Source of the DNA: Allobrachymonas sp.
GTDB taxonomy: Bacteria > Pseudomonadota > Gammaproteobacteria > Burkholderiales > Burkholderiaceae_C
NCBI GenBank assembly: GCA_012036375.1
Contig: JAAUOI010000023.1
Span: 1-16,817, forward strand
Direction: 5' to 3'
DNA: 16,817 nucleotides
Shown: piece after piece, positions 7,572-15,828 of the stretch
Layout of the letters: each line of letters opens with the position of its first letter
Numbering within the stretch: the first letter of the stretch is position 1
Notes under the pieces: model-generated
Databases searched by the model: none
The model's input: only the letters and a program-made list of their open reading frames with translations
Told to the model about the DNA's origin: nothing
Position numbers and translations under genes: made by a program

Positions 7572-8273
7572 ATGATCACCCTTCGCAAATCCCAAGACCG
7601 TGGCTATGCCGATCATGGCTGGCTTAAGAGCTATCACTCGTTTTCCTTCGCTGGCTATCACGATGCCGAGCAGATGGGCTGGGGCAATCTGCGCGTGATC
7701 AACGAAGACCGCATTGCACCCGGCACGGGCTTTGGCACGCATGGCCATCGCGATATGGAGATCATCTCCTACGTGCTCTCGGGCAATTTGGCGCACAAAG
7801 ACAGCATGGGCAATGTGAAAGGCATTCCGCCCGGTGATGTGCAGCGCATGAGCGCGGGTAAGGGCGTGATGCACAGTGAATTTAACCATGCGCAAGGCCA
7901 AGAGACGCATTTTTTGCAGATTTGGATTGAGCCCAATGTCACGGGGATTTCACCGAGCTATGAGCAAATCTCTGTGTCTGCGGCCGATAAACAAGGCCAG
8001 CTCAAGCTCATTGCTGCTCCGCAAGGCGCAGGCGCGAGTGTGAGCATTCATGCAGATGCGCGTTTGTATGCAGGGCTGTTGGATGGCAGCGAGCAAGCCA
8101 CTTTACCGCTTGATCCGCTGCGAAAAGCTTATGTGCATCTTGTGCGCGGCAAGCTGTCTGTAAACGGCCAGGCTTTGCAAGGCGGCGATGCAGCCAAGCT
8201 CGCTGGCGAGAGCGAGTTGCAGCTCAGCGCAGGGCAGGGCGCGGAAGTGCTGGTGTTTGATTTGTCTGCTTAG
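7572..8273 (+). CDS. Pirin-family protein (YhhW-like), pirin 1
   Basis: 233 residues, a bicupin opening MITLRKSQDRGYADHGWLKS. The metal ligands are in place: His57 and His59 in FGTHGHRDMEI, His101 and Glu103 in KGVMHSEFNH. This is the arrangement known for pirins such as E. coli YhhW, where a bound metal supports quercetin 2,3-dioxygenase activity in vitro. The start at 7572 is preferred over the ATG at 7566 because GGAG (7561-7564) is seven nucleotides from it and because family members begin with MITL. The real substrate of bacterial pirins is generally unknown; a redox or electrophile-response role is inferred from the quinone reductase-like gene in the same operon. It is followed 27 bp later by a second pirin. 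Confidence 0.93.
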   Translation: MITLRKSQDRGYADHGWLKSYHSFSFAGYHDAEQMGWGNLRVINEDRIAPGTGFGTHGHRDMEIISYVLSGNLAHKDSMGNVKGIPPGDVQRMSAGKGVMHSEFNHAQGQETHFLQIWIEPNVTGISPSYEQISVSAADKQGQLKLIAAPQGAGASVSIHADARLYAGLLDGSEQATLPLDPLRKAYVHLVRGKLSVNGQALQGGDAAKLAGESELQLSAGQGAEVLVFDLSA

Positions 8274-8300
8274 ATGTGTTGACTGAAACAGGAGTCAATG

Positions 8301-9188
8301 ATGTGTGGTTCTGAATTGCATGCTTTAAAGAAGATTACTGCCGTGATTGATATGCCGTATCACGGCTTCGATCAGCATTCGGGCGCTTATATGCTGCGCG
8401 CCAATCCTGCGTTGATTGATCCTTTCATTGGGATTGACAGCTACACCATGCCTCAGCCTTTTTTTGGCCCGCATCCGCATGCGGGCATGAGCGCCGTCTC
8501 CCTCATGTTGCCGGAGGCCGATGGCGGCTTTCTCAATCGCGATTCGCTGGGCGACCACAGCCTGATTCGCCCCGGCGATTTGCATTGGACGCAAGCGGGG
8601 CGCGGCATGATGCATGAGGAAGTGCCTGCCGAGCCGGGCAAGGCAGCAAGGGGAATGCAGATTTTTGTGAACCTCTCACGAGCCCACAAACAGGCCGAAC
8701 CTGCTGCTTTGCGTGTGAACCACGAAGACATGCCCGTGGTGAATTTTGAAGGCGGTCATCTGCGCGTTGTAGCAGGTGAATTCCAAGGCCAAAGCTCTTG
8801 CATTTCAAGCGATCCGCGCTGGCTGACTCGCGTGAACATGCTGGACGTGACGCTGGAGCCCGGTGCTTCGGTGGATATTCCTGTGAAGGCGGGTGATAAC
8901 GCCTTTTTCGTCATCCGTTCAGGCACGTTTTTAAACCATTTTGAGGCTCTAGCCGGCAAAGATATTGCGCAGAGTGCTATTATTTTTGAAGCAAACGATG
9001 CCTTGATGCAAGTCGCGCGACTTCAAGCAGGTGGCGAAAAATTACGCGGCGTGTTCTTCAGCGGCACGCCGATCAACGAGCCCATTTATCCCGGCGGCCC
9101 CTTCATGGGCAACAGCGCGGAAGACATCGTGGCCTACAAACGCGCATTTGCTGCAGGCCAGATGGGTCATTTGTCCAAGTCTTTTTGA
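8301..9188 (+). CDS. Pirin-family protein, pirin 2
   Basis: 295 residues, belonging to the longer pirin subfamily. Metal ligands are visible as His58 and His60 in FGPHPHAGMSAV and His105 and Glu107 in GRGMMHEEVP; the C-terminal cupin ends with GTPINEPIYPGGPFMGNSAEDI, a conserved pirin signature. ATG 8301 is chosen over 8298 because AGGAG at 8290-8294 has better spacing (six nucleotides). The segment 217-231 (LAGKDIAQSAIIFEA) is encoded by a copy of the dispersed repeat also found in dadA and two intergenic sites. It sits in the second cupin, away from the metal site. Operon position: between pirin 1 and the DUF2798 gene. Confidence 0.92.
   Translation: MCGSELHALKKITAVIDMPYHGFDQHSGAYMLRANPALIDPFIGIDSYTMPQPFFGPHPHAGMSAVSLMLPEADGGFLNRDSLGDHSLIRPGDLHWTQAGRGMMHEEVPAEPGKAARGMQIFVNLSRAHKQAEPAALRVNHEDMPVVNFEGGHLRVVAGEFQGQSSCISSDPRWLTRVNMLDVTLEPGASVDIPVKAGDNAFFVIRSGTFLNHFEALAGKDIAQSAIIFEANDALMQVARLQAGGEKLRGVFFSGTPINEPIYPGGPFMGNSAEDIVAYKRAFAAGQMGHLSKSF
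8947..8995 (+). repeat. Dispersed ~50-bp repeat, copy C (inside pirin 2 coding sequence)
   Basis: Compared with the intergenic copy at 14301-14350, the first 12 bases (CTCTAGCCGGCA) and a 15-base block (GCGCAGAGTGCTATT) are identical at the same 8-nt spacing; the tail is A/T-rich and partly conserved. The repeat is read in the frame that gives LAGKDIAQSAIIFEA in pirin 2. The dadA copy (13548-13591) is read in the equivalent frame. Confidence 0.7.
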
Positions 9189-9199
9189 AAGACACCATC

Positions 9200-9462
9200 A
9201 TGATCAAAAAACTTCCCGCGAAATACACGCCGATTGTGATGGCCTTTTGGATGTCACTGACCATGAGCGTTCTGATGAGCGGCATGATCACGGCGGTGAA
9301 CACAGGCCTCTCGCAGGGCTACTTGGGGCGCTGGCTGCATGCTTGGTTGATTGCGTTTCCAATTGCCTTTTTTGTCGCGGCCGCATTTCGGCCTTTGATT
9401 CAAAAATGGTTTCCCTCACGGTGCAGATGCCTGCACCGCCTCTTTCCCCCAACGCCAAATAA
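9200..9462 (+). CDS. DUF2798 small membrane protein (frame broken near its end)
   Basis: Starts at ATG 9200 (MIKKLPAKYTPIVMAFWMSL), the conserved beginning of DUF2798 proteins, which are about 75-90 residues with two membrane helices. Both helices are seen: PIVMAFWMSLTMSVLMSGMIT and WLHAWLIAFPIAFFVAAAF. As printed, the frame runs without a stop into the next gene after QKW. Adding one A to the A5 run at 9402-9406 gives IQKMVSLTVQMPAPPLSPNAK and a stop at 9460-9462, directly ahead of the next gene's Shine-Dalgarno sequence, for 87 residues. Function is unknown; it is often found beside pirin and quinone reductase genes. Confidence 0.75.
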
Positions 9463-9475
9463 AGGAGAATTTCTC

Positions 9476-10011
9476 ATGGCAAAAGTCGCAGTGGTTTATC
9501 ACTCAGGTTATGGTCACACCCAGCGCGTGGCCGATTTTGTGGCCAAAGGCGCAGGTGCAGATCTCGTGGCAATTGATGCCAACGGCGATCTCACCGACGC
9601 GCAATGGGCGACGCTCGATGCTGCAGACGCGATCATCATGGGCAGCCCCACCTACATGGGCATGGCCAGCTGGCAATTTAAGAAATTTGCCGATGCGACC
9701 AGCAAAAATGGTTCACCAGCGCTTGGAAAGACAAAGTGGCTGGCGGCTTTACCGTTTCTGCTGGTTTGAGCGGCGATAAGCTCTCTACGCTGCAATACTT
9801 CGTCACTTTGGCCATGCAGCAAGGCATGGTCTGGGTCGGCCAGCCTCTGATGGGCGATGCAAGCGGCATCAACCGCATCGGCTCTTATACCGGTGTGATG
9901 GCGCAATGCGGCCCGCAAGACCCAGCCGACAAAATCCCACAAGGCGATTTGGATACCGCGCAAGCCTATGGTAAGCGCGTTGCAGAGATTGCGACAAAAC
10001 TGCATGGTTAA
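9476..10011 (+). CDS. Flavodoxin-fold NAD(P)H:quinone reductase-like protein (WrbA-like; frame broken once)
   Basis: Preceded by AAAGGAG (9461-9467) at good spacing. The N-terminus MAKVAVVYHSGYGHTQRVAD is the FMN phosphate-binding loop of flavodoxin-like proteins; MGSPTYMGMASWQFKKFAD is the second flavin-binding stretch, and GGFTVSAGLSGDKLSTLQYF the third. The frame breaks at the A5 run 9704-9708: a sixth A gives ATSKKWFTSAWKDKVAGGF and a product of 178 residues. The family reduces quinones by two electrons or carries out other flavin-dependent redox steps in the cytosol. Being last in the LysR/pirin cluster suggests a response to quinones or other electrophiles, but no substrate can be assigned. 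No strong terminator is seen; a weak CTTCGC-N11-GCGAAG dyad lies at 10076-10098. Confidence 0.85.
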
Positions 10012-10104
10012 GTAACCACAGCAACGGCAGAGCTTCAGGTAGTGGCATTGAGGCGACAAAGAGCGTTGTTTTCATCTTCGCGCTATTGGGTTGCGAAGTG
10101 CGCG

Positions 10105-10135
10105 TGTTACACAAGGCTACAGTTCTTGTGTAACA
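10105..10135. promoter_or_regulatory. 11-bp inverted repeat just upstream of the DUF599 gene
   Basis: TGTTACACAAG-N9-CTTGTGTAACA is a perfect dyad ending 7 bp before the ATG at 10143. There is no U-tract, so it is not a standard terminator for the preceding flavodoxin gene. Its size and symmetry suit a TetR/GntR/MarR-type operator, or a hairpin that could cover the start region of the DUF599 gene, which has no visible Shine-Dalgarno sequence. Confidence 0.55.
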
Positions 10136-10142
10136 TGACCTG

Positions 10143-10835
10143 ATGCAAGTTTTATCTCTGTTGCCTTGGCCTGATTGGTTGGCATTGTTTTGGTTCTTTG
10201 TGGCCTGGATTGGCTATTCGTGGTTCACGCGCACGCAGGGCGAAAAGCGCAGCTCCTTAATCGCAACAACGAATAAATACCGGGGCTATTGGATGGTGCA
10301 GGCCACCAGCCGTGACCCGCGTGTGCTTGACGGCATCATCACCCAAAACCTCTCCAGCACGCCCGCTTTTTTCAGCTCGACCACGATCATCGTGATCGGT
10401 GGCTTATTCGCCTTACTCGGCAGCACAGACAAAGCAGCAGATTTGGTGCGCGATATTCCGTTTGCACAACGCACCAGTATTTTGATTTTTGATTTGAAAG
10501 TGCTGATCATGATCGGCATTTTTGTGTTTTCGTTTTTCCGCTTTTCTTGGAGCATGCGGCAATACACCTTTGTGGCGCTGCTGATCGGTTCCATGCCCGA
10601 TCCCAAGGAATTTGCAGCTGGCCTTTATGACCGCGAAAAATTTGCCAGACGCGCAGGCCGTATGCTGGGCAGCGCCGCCGAGACGTTTAACGATGGCCTG
10701 AGGGGCTATTATTTTGCGTTTGCCGTGATTGCTTGGTTCTTCTCGCCTGCGGCCTTTGCGTTTGCAACCGCCTTCGTACTGCTTATTCTTTATAGTCGCG
10801 AATACCGCTCGGATGTACTGGAGATTTTGGGGTGA
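10143..10835 (+). CDS. DUF599 family membrane protein
   Basis: 230 residues with four hydrophobic segments and the DUF599 pattern: WFTRTQGEKRSSL near residue 30, the NKYRGYWM segment, DPRVLDGIITQNLSSTPAFFSSTTIIVIGGL, and a C-terminal half containing RAGRMLGSAAETFNDGLRGYYFAFA. It is an inner-membrane protein of unknown function. The start is preceded by a perfect dyad (10105-10135) rather than a Shine-Dalgarno sequence. Its stop overlaps the GTG start of the next gene (GTGA at 10832-10835), so the two are coupled and may work together. Confidence 0.88.
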   Translation: MQVLSLLPWPDWLALFWFFVAWIGYSWFTRTQGEKRSSLIATTNKYRGYWMVQATSRDPRVLDGIITQNLSSTPAFFSSTTIIVIGGLFALLGSTDKAADLVRDIPFAQRTSILIFDLKVLIMIGIFVFSFFRFSWSMRQYTFVALLIGSMPDPKEFAAGLYDREKFARRAGRMLGSAAETFNDGLRGYYFAFAVIAWFFSPAAFAFATAFVLLILYSREYRSDVLEILG

Positions 10836-12907
10836 AGCATCTGCTGGCGATTGGTCTGGTTTGGCTTTGCGGCTGTCTGCATGCGTATGCGGCGCCTCAA
10901 ATCAACTGGGGTGATCAACTACGCATTGCACAGCAGTCGGGTCTGCAACGCGGCGTTTCAATGGATGTGATCAAGATGTGGGAGTCGACCCGTGTAGGCG
11001 ACGTGCGTCTGTCTAATGCGGAGTTTTTTGAGCCAGAACTGGTGTGGCAGTGGCCCTCTGCGCGCTTTGAATTTGCGAGCAATTCACCCAATTATTTACT
11101 CAAGCAAGGCGAGCGCTTGGTCGCGCGCTTTACCGTATTTTCAGAGGAGAACGGCACAGACTTGAACCTGAACGTCGGCATGCCTAGGATGGATGCGGTG
11201 CATCTGTCCTACCGCTATGACGGAGGCGCTTGGAAAACCATGTCAGCTGGGGGATACTTTGGCCATGAACACTTGGCCTGTGCCCCAGCAGCAGCCTGCG
11301 TTTGATATTCCGTTGATGCGAGGGCAGATGGATGTAATCGTTCAGGTGGCGCATCGAGGCAATGTGCGTGCACCGTTTTTATTGCAAAACGACAGGGAGT
11401 ACATCAGCGACATCACCACCTCCAGCTCCACCATGGGCCTGCTGGTGGGCTTTAGCGGGGTACTGGCAGTTTTTGGGATTTTGCTGGCGCTGAATTTTCA
11501 GCGCACGAGCTTCCTCGCCGTGAGTCTGATGAGCACGGCCATGGCGGTAGTGCTCTTTTTTGGCAGTGGTTTGGGTGGACTGTATTTGGGCACAAATTCC
11601 GCGCATTTCAACGATCAAGCGAAGTTCATGAGCCACAACTTGTGGTGTTTGGCCTTGCCGTGGGTGAGCGCTGTAGCCTTGGGTGTGCGCCAGCGGGCTC
11701 GCCTGTGGTGGGTTACTGCGCTGGTTTTTTTTGCGGCAGGTTTGCTACTGAGCTTGGTGTGGATGCAATACGAGTATCGCGATACGGTGCGCTGGGGCGT
11801 GCCCATCTTGCTGGTGGTGAGCTTGGTGCTGACTGTGCTGATGACGCTGTGGGCTTGGCTGCGCGAGATTACTCGGCAGCTTGATTTAACGGCGGGTGTG
11901 CTCGTGTATATGGTAGCTTTGCTTGTGCCCTCGGGCGTTTGCAGGGCTCTTTGAGCCAATTCAGTGCTAATCTGTGGGCGGCAGTACTGTGCATCTTATC
12001 GGGCATTTTGTTGATGCGCGGCTTGTATTTGCAGCATCGCATGGGGCGGCAGGTGATTGCCAGAGCCAAACTCTCGCCTATTCGAGACGTGCTCACCGGG
12101 CTACTCAGCCGCGAAGGAATGCAGGGGCAACTGTATAAATTGCGCGACAGAATTCGCAATGAACACACGGGTGCGGTGTTCATCTACCTTGATCTGCCCG
12201 ATCATCACGATGTCACCCGCTTGTATGGCGAAGAAGGCTTGGAAATGGGCTTGGTGCAAATGGCCGCCACGTTGTCTACCACCCTTTCGAGTCAAGACAA
12301 CATCGCTCGCATTTCGCGTAACGCTTTCGCCATCACGGTCATGATGCCGCCAGACTCAGCGCTGGCCACGCGAATGGCGCAAAAAATCCTCTCGCGCTTG
12401 ATGGTGCTCAGCGCCCATGGCACACCGATGGCGGGCGCAATGCGCTTGGCATTGTCATGGCTGCCACTGTATGGTTTTCGGCTCGACGGCTTAGAGCGGC
12501 GCAGCATCAAAGCGCTAGAGACATTGATGCAGAACAAGCGCATAGCTTGGGTGGGCGGGGCGGCCAGCCATGAAGAGGCCAGGCAGATGCTGCAAGACAT
12601 GCGAAGCGGCCAAGAGGTGGCGCGACAGCTCGAAGATGAGCGCATTGATGCAGCGTTGCAAGACAAACCCATGCCCGCCGCCTCAACCTTGTATGAACGC
12701 ATCCATCGAATTGAGCGAGAAATGCTTCACGGTGTAGACACAGCCTTTTTGGTCTCTGAAGCTGAACGGATGAGCCGTTTGATCAATGAAGCTAACAGCC
12801 AATCGAGCATGACACTTGACCGAGACAATGCCAATTCGACGCTGCAAACCCAAGACGATTTTGAAGCAACCCAACTGGCCACGCGCCAGCCCCTGCAGTC
12901 AAGTTGA
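10832..12907 (+). CDS. 7TM sensor protein with degenerate GGDEF domain (frame broken twice)
   Basis: GTG start overlapping the upstream stop. About 691 residues after two corrections: one G removed from the G5 run 11249-11253, and one T added near 11938-11940. Order: signal peptide (KHLLAIGLVWLCGCLHAYA, cut near residue 20); a periplasmic region of about 170 residues; a seven-helix membrane block from about FSGVLAVFGILLALNF to CILSGILLMRGLYL; then a GGDEF-like domain starting RDVLTGLLSREGM near residue 419. The GGDEF motif itself is replaced by SRNAF (about residues 495-499), so diguanylate cyclase activity is unlikely. A C-terminal extension of about 110 residues follows, ending in an S/T/Q-rich tail. 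This matches the 7TM-DISM type of signalling protein; it probably senses a periplasmic or membrane signal and acts by protein contact or nucleotide binding. Confidence 0.75.
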
Positions 12908-12912
12908 CCCAA

Positions 12913-12946
12913 GAGTCTGAGCGGCAGAAGACTTCGGCTCAGACTC
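12913..12946. terminator. Stem-loop between convergent 7TM/GGDEF and dadA genes
   Basis: GAGTCTGAGC (12913-12922) and GCTCAGACTC (12937-12946) form a perfect 10-bp stem with a 14-nt loop that holds a smaller GAAG/CTTC stem. It lies in the 49-bp gap between two converging genes, the usual place for a bidirectional terminator. There is no run of T on either side, so it may work with Rho or as a 3'-end stabilising hairpin. Confidence 0.6.
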
Positions 12947-12956
12947 CTAGGGCTAG

Positions 12957-14269
12957 CTAAGTCAAGGCAAAGGGCTGAACGTTTATCGCTGGAGCGCGGC
13001 CTTGTAGGCTGTCTGCCAATACCCGCGCACTGCCACAAGCAAGCGCCCAGCCGCTCGAACCGTGACCTAAATTCAACCAAAAACCTGGCAGATTCGCTTT
13101 GCCGATCACGGGCGGGCGATTGGCCAGCATCGGGCGAGCGCCTTGCCACTCTTGCACACCTTGGCTCATGATGGCCGCGCCCGGATACCAGTCTTGCAGC
13201 ACCTTGTAGAGCGTTTGAATCGCCGCTTTATGCATGACACCCGCGTGGCCGCCCACCTGCGCACTGCCCGCCACGCGCACGCGCTGCCCAAGCCTTGTGA
13301 TGCTGACTTTGTAGCGCTCATCCATCAAGCCAGAGCGCGGTGCATTCAATGGTTCTTTGATGTGCGCACTGACCGAATACCCATACACGCTGGCCAAGGG
13401 CAGCTTGATGCCTAAGCTGTGCAACAGTGGCAACGATTGAGATCCTGTGCACAGCACCACCTGATCAAATGACAAACTTTGCTGCGAGGCATCTTGCGTT
13501 GAGGGCAGGCGGCTATAGCTCGAGAGCTGAGATTCAGTGCTCACAGATGCTACGGAAAGAATAGCACTTGGCGCATTATGTGTGCCGGCTGATTGCACTT
13601 TTTGGACTAAAGTTTGAAATTCAAACTGCACGCCCATGCGCCGACATTCATCTTTGAGCAAGAGCGCAAACTGACGGCAATTGGCCACCTCATCATCGGG
13701 CAAATGAATTGCGCCGGCAAAGCGGGTGTCAGTGTTGATGGAAGGTTCGATCTCGCGTGCGCCCGCTTCATCAAGCTGGGCAAACGGCACGCCCAGCTCG
13801 CGCAGCAATTGGAGGCTGCCTTGCACTTGCGCCAGCTCTTTGGCACTGCGCAGCGCCACCAAATAGCCGCGCGAACGATCCATCTCCAAGCCATGTCGCT
13901 CAATGATGCTGTGCAGTTGACTGCGGCTAAAAACGCCAATTGCTGCAAAGCGGTGCGATGTGCAAGATAAGAGGATGTGTTGCAGGCCCGCCAGAAATGC
14001 CAAAGCCACGCTAACTCGTGCATCGACAGCGGTAGCTTCAAACGAAATGCGCTATGTGCCCCGAGCATTTGCTTGAATACTTTCATTGGCATCCCGGGCG
14101 CTGCCCAAGGCGTGACATAACCCGGCGCAATCACGCCAGCATTGGCAAAGCTGGCCTCCTCAGCGGCTGCGTTGCGCTGCTCAAACACCGTCACTTCATG
14201 ACCATCGTGCGCGAGCTCATACGCAGTCGTTACACCAACGATGCCTGCTCCAATCACTGCAAGCTTCAT
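12957..14269 (-). CDS. dadA: D-amino acid dehydrogenase DadA-like FAD oxidoreductase (frame broken once)
   Basis: ATG at 14269 opens MKLAVIGAGIVGVTTAYELA, an FAD-binding Rossmann motif (GxGxxG), then HEVTVFEQRNAAAEEASFANAG and GYVTPWAAPGMP, typical of DadA. The end has NLGHGSSGWALACGSARVLAD, the second FAD-binding signature. The frame breaks at the A5 run 13929-13933; a sixth A restores LQQLAFFSRSQLHSIIERHG and gives about 437 residues. DadA oxidises D-amino acids to 2-oxoacids at the membrane and passes electrons to quinones. Unusual feature: around residues 222-265 there is a Ser/Thr/Gln-rich stretch longer than is usual at this place, and it contains a repeat-encoded peptide (SAGTHNAPSAILSVA, about 227-241). 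It lies 89 bp downstream of the amidase on the same strand, probably one operon. Substrate specificity is inferred only at family level. Confidence 0.87.
13548..13591 (-). repeat. Dispersed ~50-bp repeat, copy D (inside dadA coding sequence)
   Basis: On the coding (minus) strand this shares AGCCGGCA, TGCGC and AAGTGCTATT with the other copies in the same order and spacing. It is translated in dadA as SAGTHNAPSAILSVA. Codon by codon against pirin 2, the codons GCC GGC, GCG, AGT GCT ATT and the final GCA are identical and in the same phase. Confidence 0.6.
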
Positions 14270-14300
14270 GAGAAGACTCGATTTTTTAAGCCAAATTGGC

Positions 14301-14350
14301 CTCTAGCCGGCATAAAATGTGCGCAGAGTGCTATTGTATTGATAGTAAAT
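14301..14350 (+). repeat. Dispersed ~50-bp repeat, copy B (between amidase and dadA)
   Basis: Intergenic copy occupying most of the 89-bp gap (14270-14358). It shares 12-base and 15-base identical blocks with the copy in pirin 2 and about 37 of 50 bases with the reverse complement of 1071-1118. The tail CTATTGTATTGATAG is a small palindrome. In the frame used by the coding copies it would read LAGIKCAQSAIVLIVN with no stop. Confidence 0.75.
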
Positions 14351-14358
14351 GACATGCC

Positions 14359-15736
14359 TCAATTGTAATTCAGCACCGTCTCTACCAACGCTGCACACTG
14401 CAAAATTACTGCATCGCAGCCGCCATGTTGCCAAAGCATTAAGCCTGAGGGCAATTGGCCTGCTTGATGATTGGGCAGGCTGATGCCACAGCCATCGAGC
14501 AAATTGACGACGCTGGTGTTGCGCAGCATCAGTGCATTGATGCGAAAAAACTCTGCATCACGCACTGCACCTTGTGCAGCATCCTTGCCATCAACGGGCG
14601 CTACATCTGCAATCGGCGGTGCTACGAGAGGCACAGTAGGCGAGAGCACGGCATCAAAGCCTGTTAACGCGGCTTCAACGTGCGCGATCCATTGCTGGCG
14701 AGCTTGCACCAAGCGCACATAGTCTACTGCGCTCATGTCTTGCCCCATGCGCAGGCGCTGCGCCACGCGAGGATCCATTTCTGCTTGGCGCGCAGGCCAA
14801 AGTCCTGCGGGAATCATCCAGGCCAAAGCCTCAGGGGCTGAAAAGCCGCCCCGCGCTTGAATGCTGCCCAAGTCTGCAATCTCTGGCAGGGCAATGTGCG
14901 TGATTTTTGCGCCAGCCTTGCTGATCAGCTGCAAGCTGCGCTCAAAGTTCGCTGCCACCAGCGGATCAAGCGCATCCAACATCACGCTTTGCGCGACGGC
15001 GAAGTGACAGTCTTTAAGATTTTTGCTGATCGCGGGCAGCGTTTGGCCGCTCAAGATCTCGTGCACTAATTTGGCATCTCGTGCGCTACGGGTCAGTGCG
15101 CCAATGCTGTCAAGCGTGGTAGACAGCGGCACTGCACCGACGGTAGTCACAGTGCGAGCCGTCGGCTTCAATCCCACCAAGCCGCACAACGCCGCTGGAA
15201 TGCGAATTGAGCCCCCTGTATCTGAGCCTAAGCCGACAAACGCTGCGCCAGAGGCCACACTAACCGCCGCCCCGCTGGATGAGCCGCCGGGAATGCGCGG
15301 CGTTTGTGGGTCTACCGACAAGGCCAGAGGATTCACTGGCGTGCCAAAGTGCGGGTTCACACCCATGCCCGAGAAGGCAAACTCCACCATGTGCGTGCGC
15401 CCCAGCATCACGCCTCCTGCAGCTTTGAGCCGCGCCACGGCTGGTGCATCTTGAGCGGCAGTCGAGTTGCCCTCCATGACCGTGCTGCCGCTGGCGGTGA
15501 CTTCGCCCGCTACATCGAACAAATCTTTCACAGAAATTGCCAATCCGGCCAAAGGCAGGGCGGAGTCGCTCGCCTTGGCTTGCTCAAGTGCTTGTGTGTT
15601 CAGGCTGCGAAACGTGTGGCCGCAAGCGCTGGATTGGGCGATGTCTAAGCTGCGTTGCATTTGCGCAGCTGCACTGGTGCGACCGGCGCGAATCTCGCTG
15701 GCTGTCGTGTGAAGGTCAGGAAGGGGGAAAAGACAT
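14359..15736 (-). CDS. Amidase signature family hydrolase (likely frame break near its start)
   Basis: The amidase signature is complete. Numbered from the ATG at 15660: Lys45 in ISVKDLFD, the cis-Ser in GGSSSG (about Ser127) and the nucleophile Ser151 in GSDTGGSIRIP, forming the Ser-cisSer-Lys triad that hydrolyses carboxamides. Residues upstream of 15660 still look like the family (LHTTASEIRAGRTSAAA), so the real start is probably ATG 15736 (MSFPLPDLH...). That requires one base fewer in the G5 run at 15723-15727 and would give 458 residues; the uninterrupted frame from 15660 gives 433. GatA itself is longer and sits with gatB/gatC, so a stand-alone amidase is more likely. It precedes dadA on the same strand, suggesting a pathway releasing or using amino-acid amides, which is only a contextual guess. 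Confidence 0.88.
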
Positions 15737-15761
15737 AAAAATCTGCTTCAAATGCTATAAT
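15732..15761 (+). promoter_or_regulatory. Promoter of rpsB (extended -10)
   Basis: TGC-TATAAT (15753-15761) is a perfect -10 with an extended TGn element. A weak -35 candidate GACATA (15732-15737) is 18 bp upstream. Transcription from about 15768 would leave a leader of roughly 133 nt before rpsB. The promoter region overlaps the start of the divergent amidase gene. Confidence 0.7.
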
Positions 15762-15828
15762 CATGGGCTTGGCTGAAATCCCTCAGTCAGGAAACGTTCG
15801 ATTCCAGCCGCCCTAAGGTGTTACGTGA

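Noticed and set aside
9200..10011. Natural fusion of DUF2798 to the flavodoxin-like protein, because no stop separates them in the printed frame.
   Set aside because: A strong Shine-Dalgarno sequence and ATG lie between them. The linking residues (SRCRCLHRLFPPTPNKGEF) have no domain character, and one added A in the A5 run 9402-9406 gives a stop exactly before that ribosome site.
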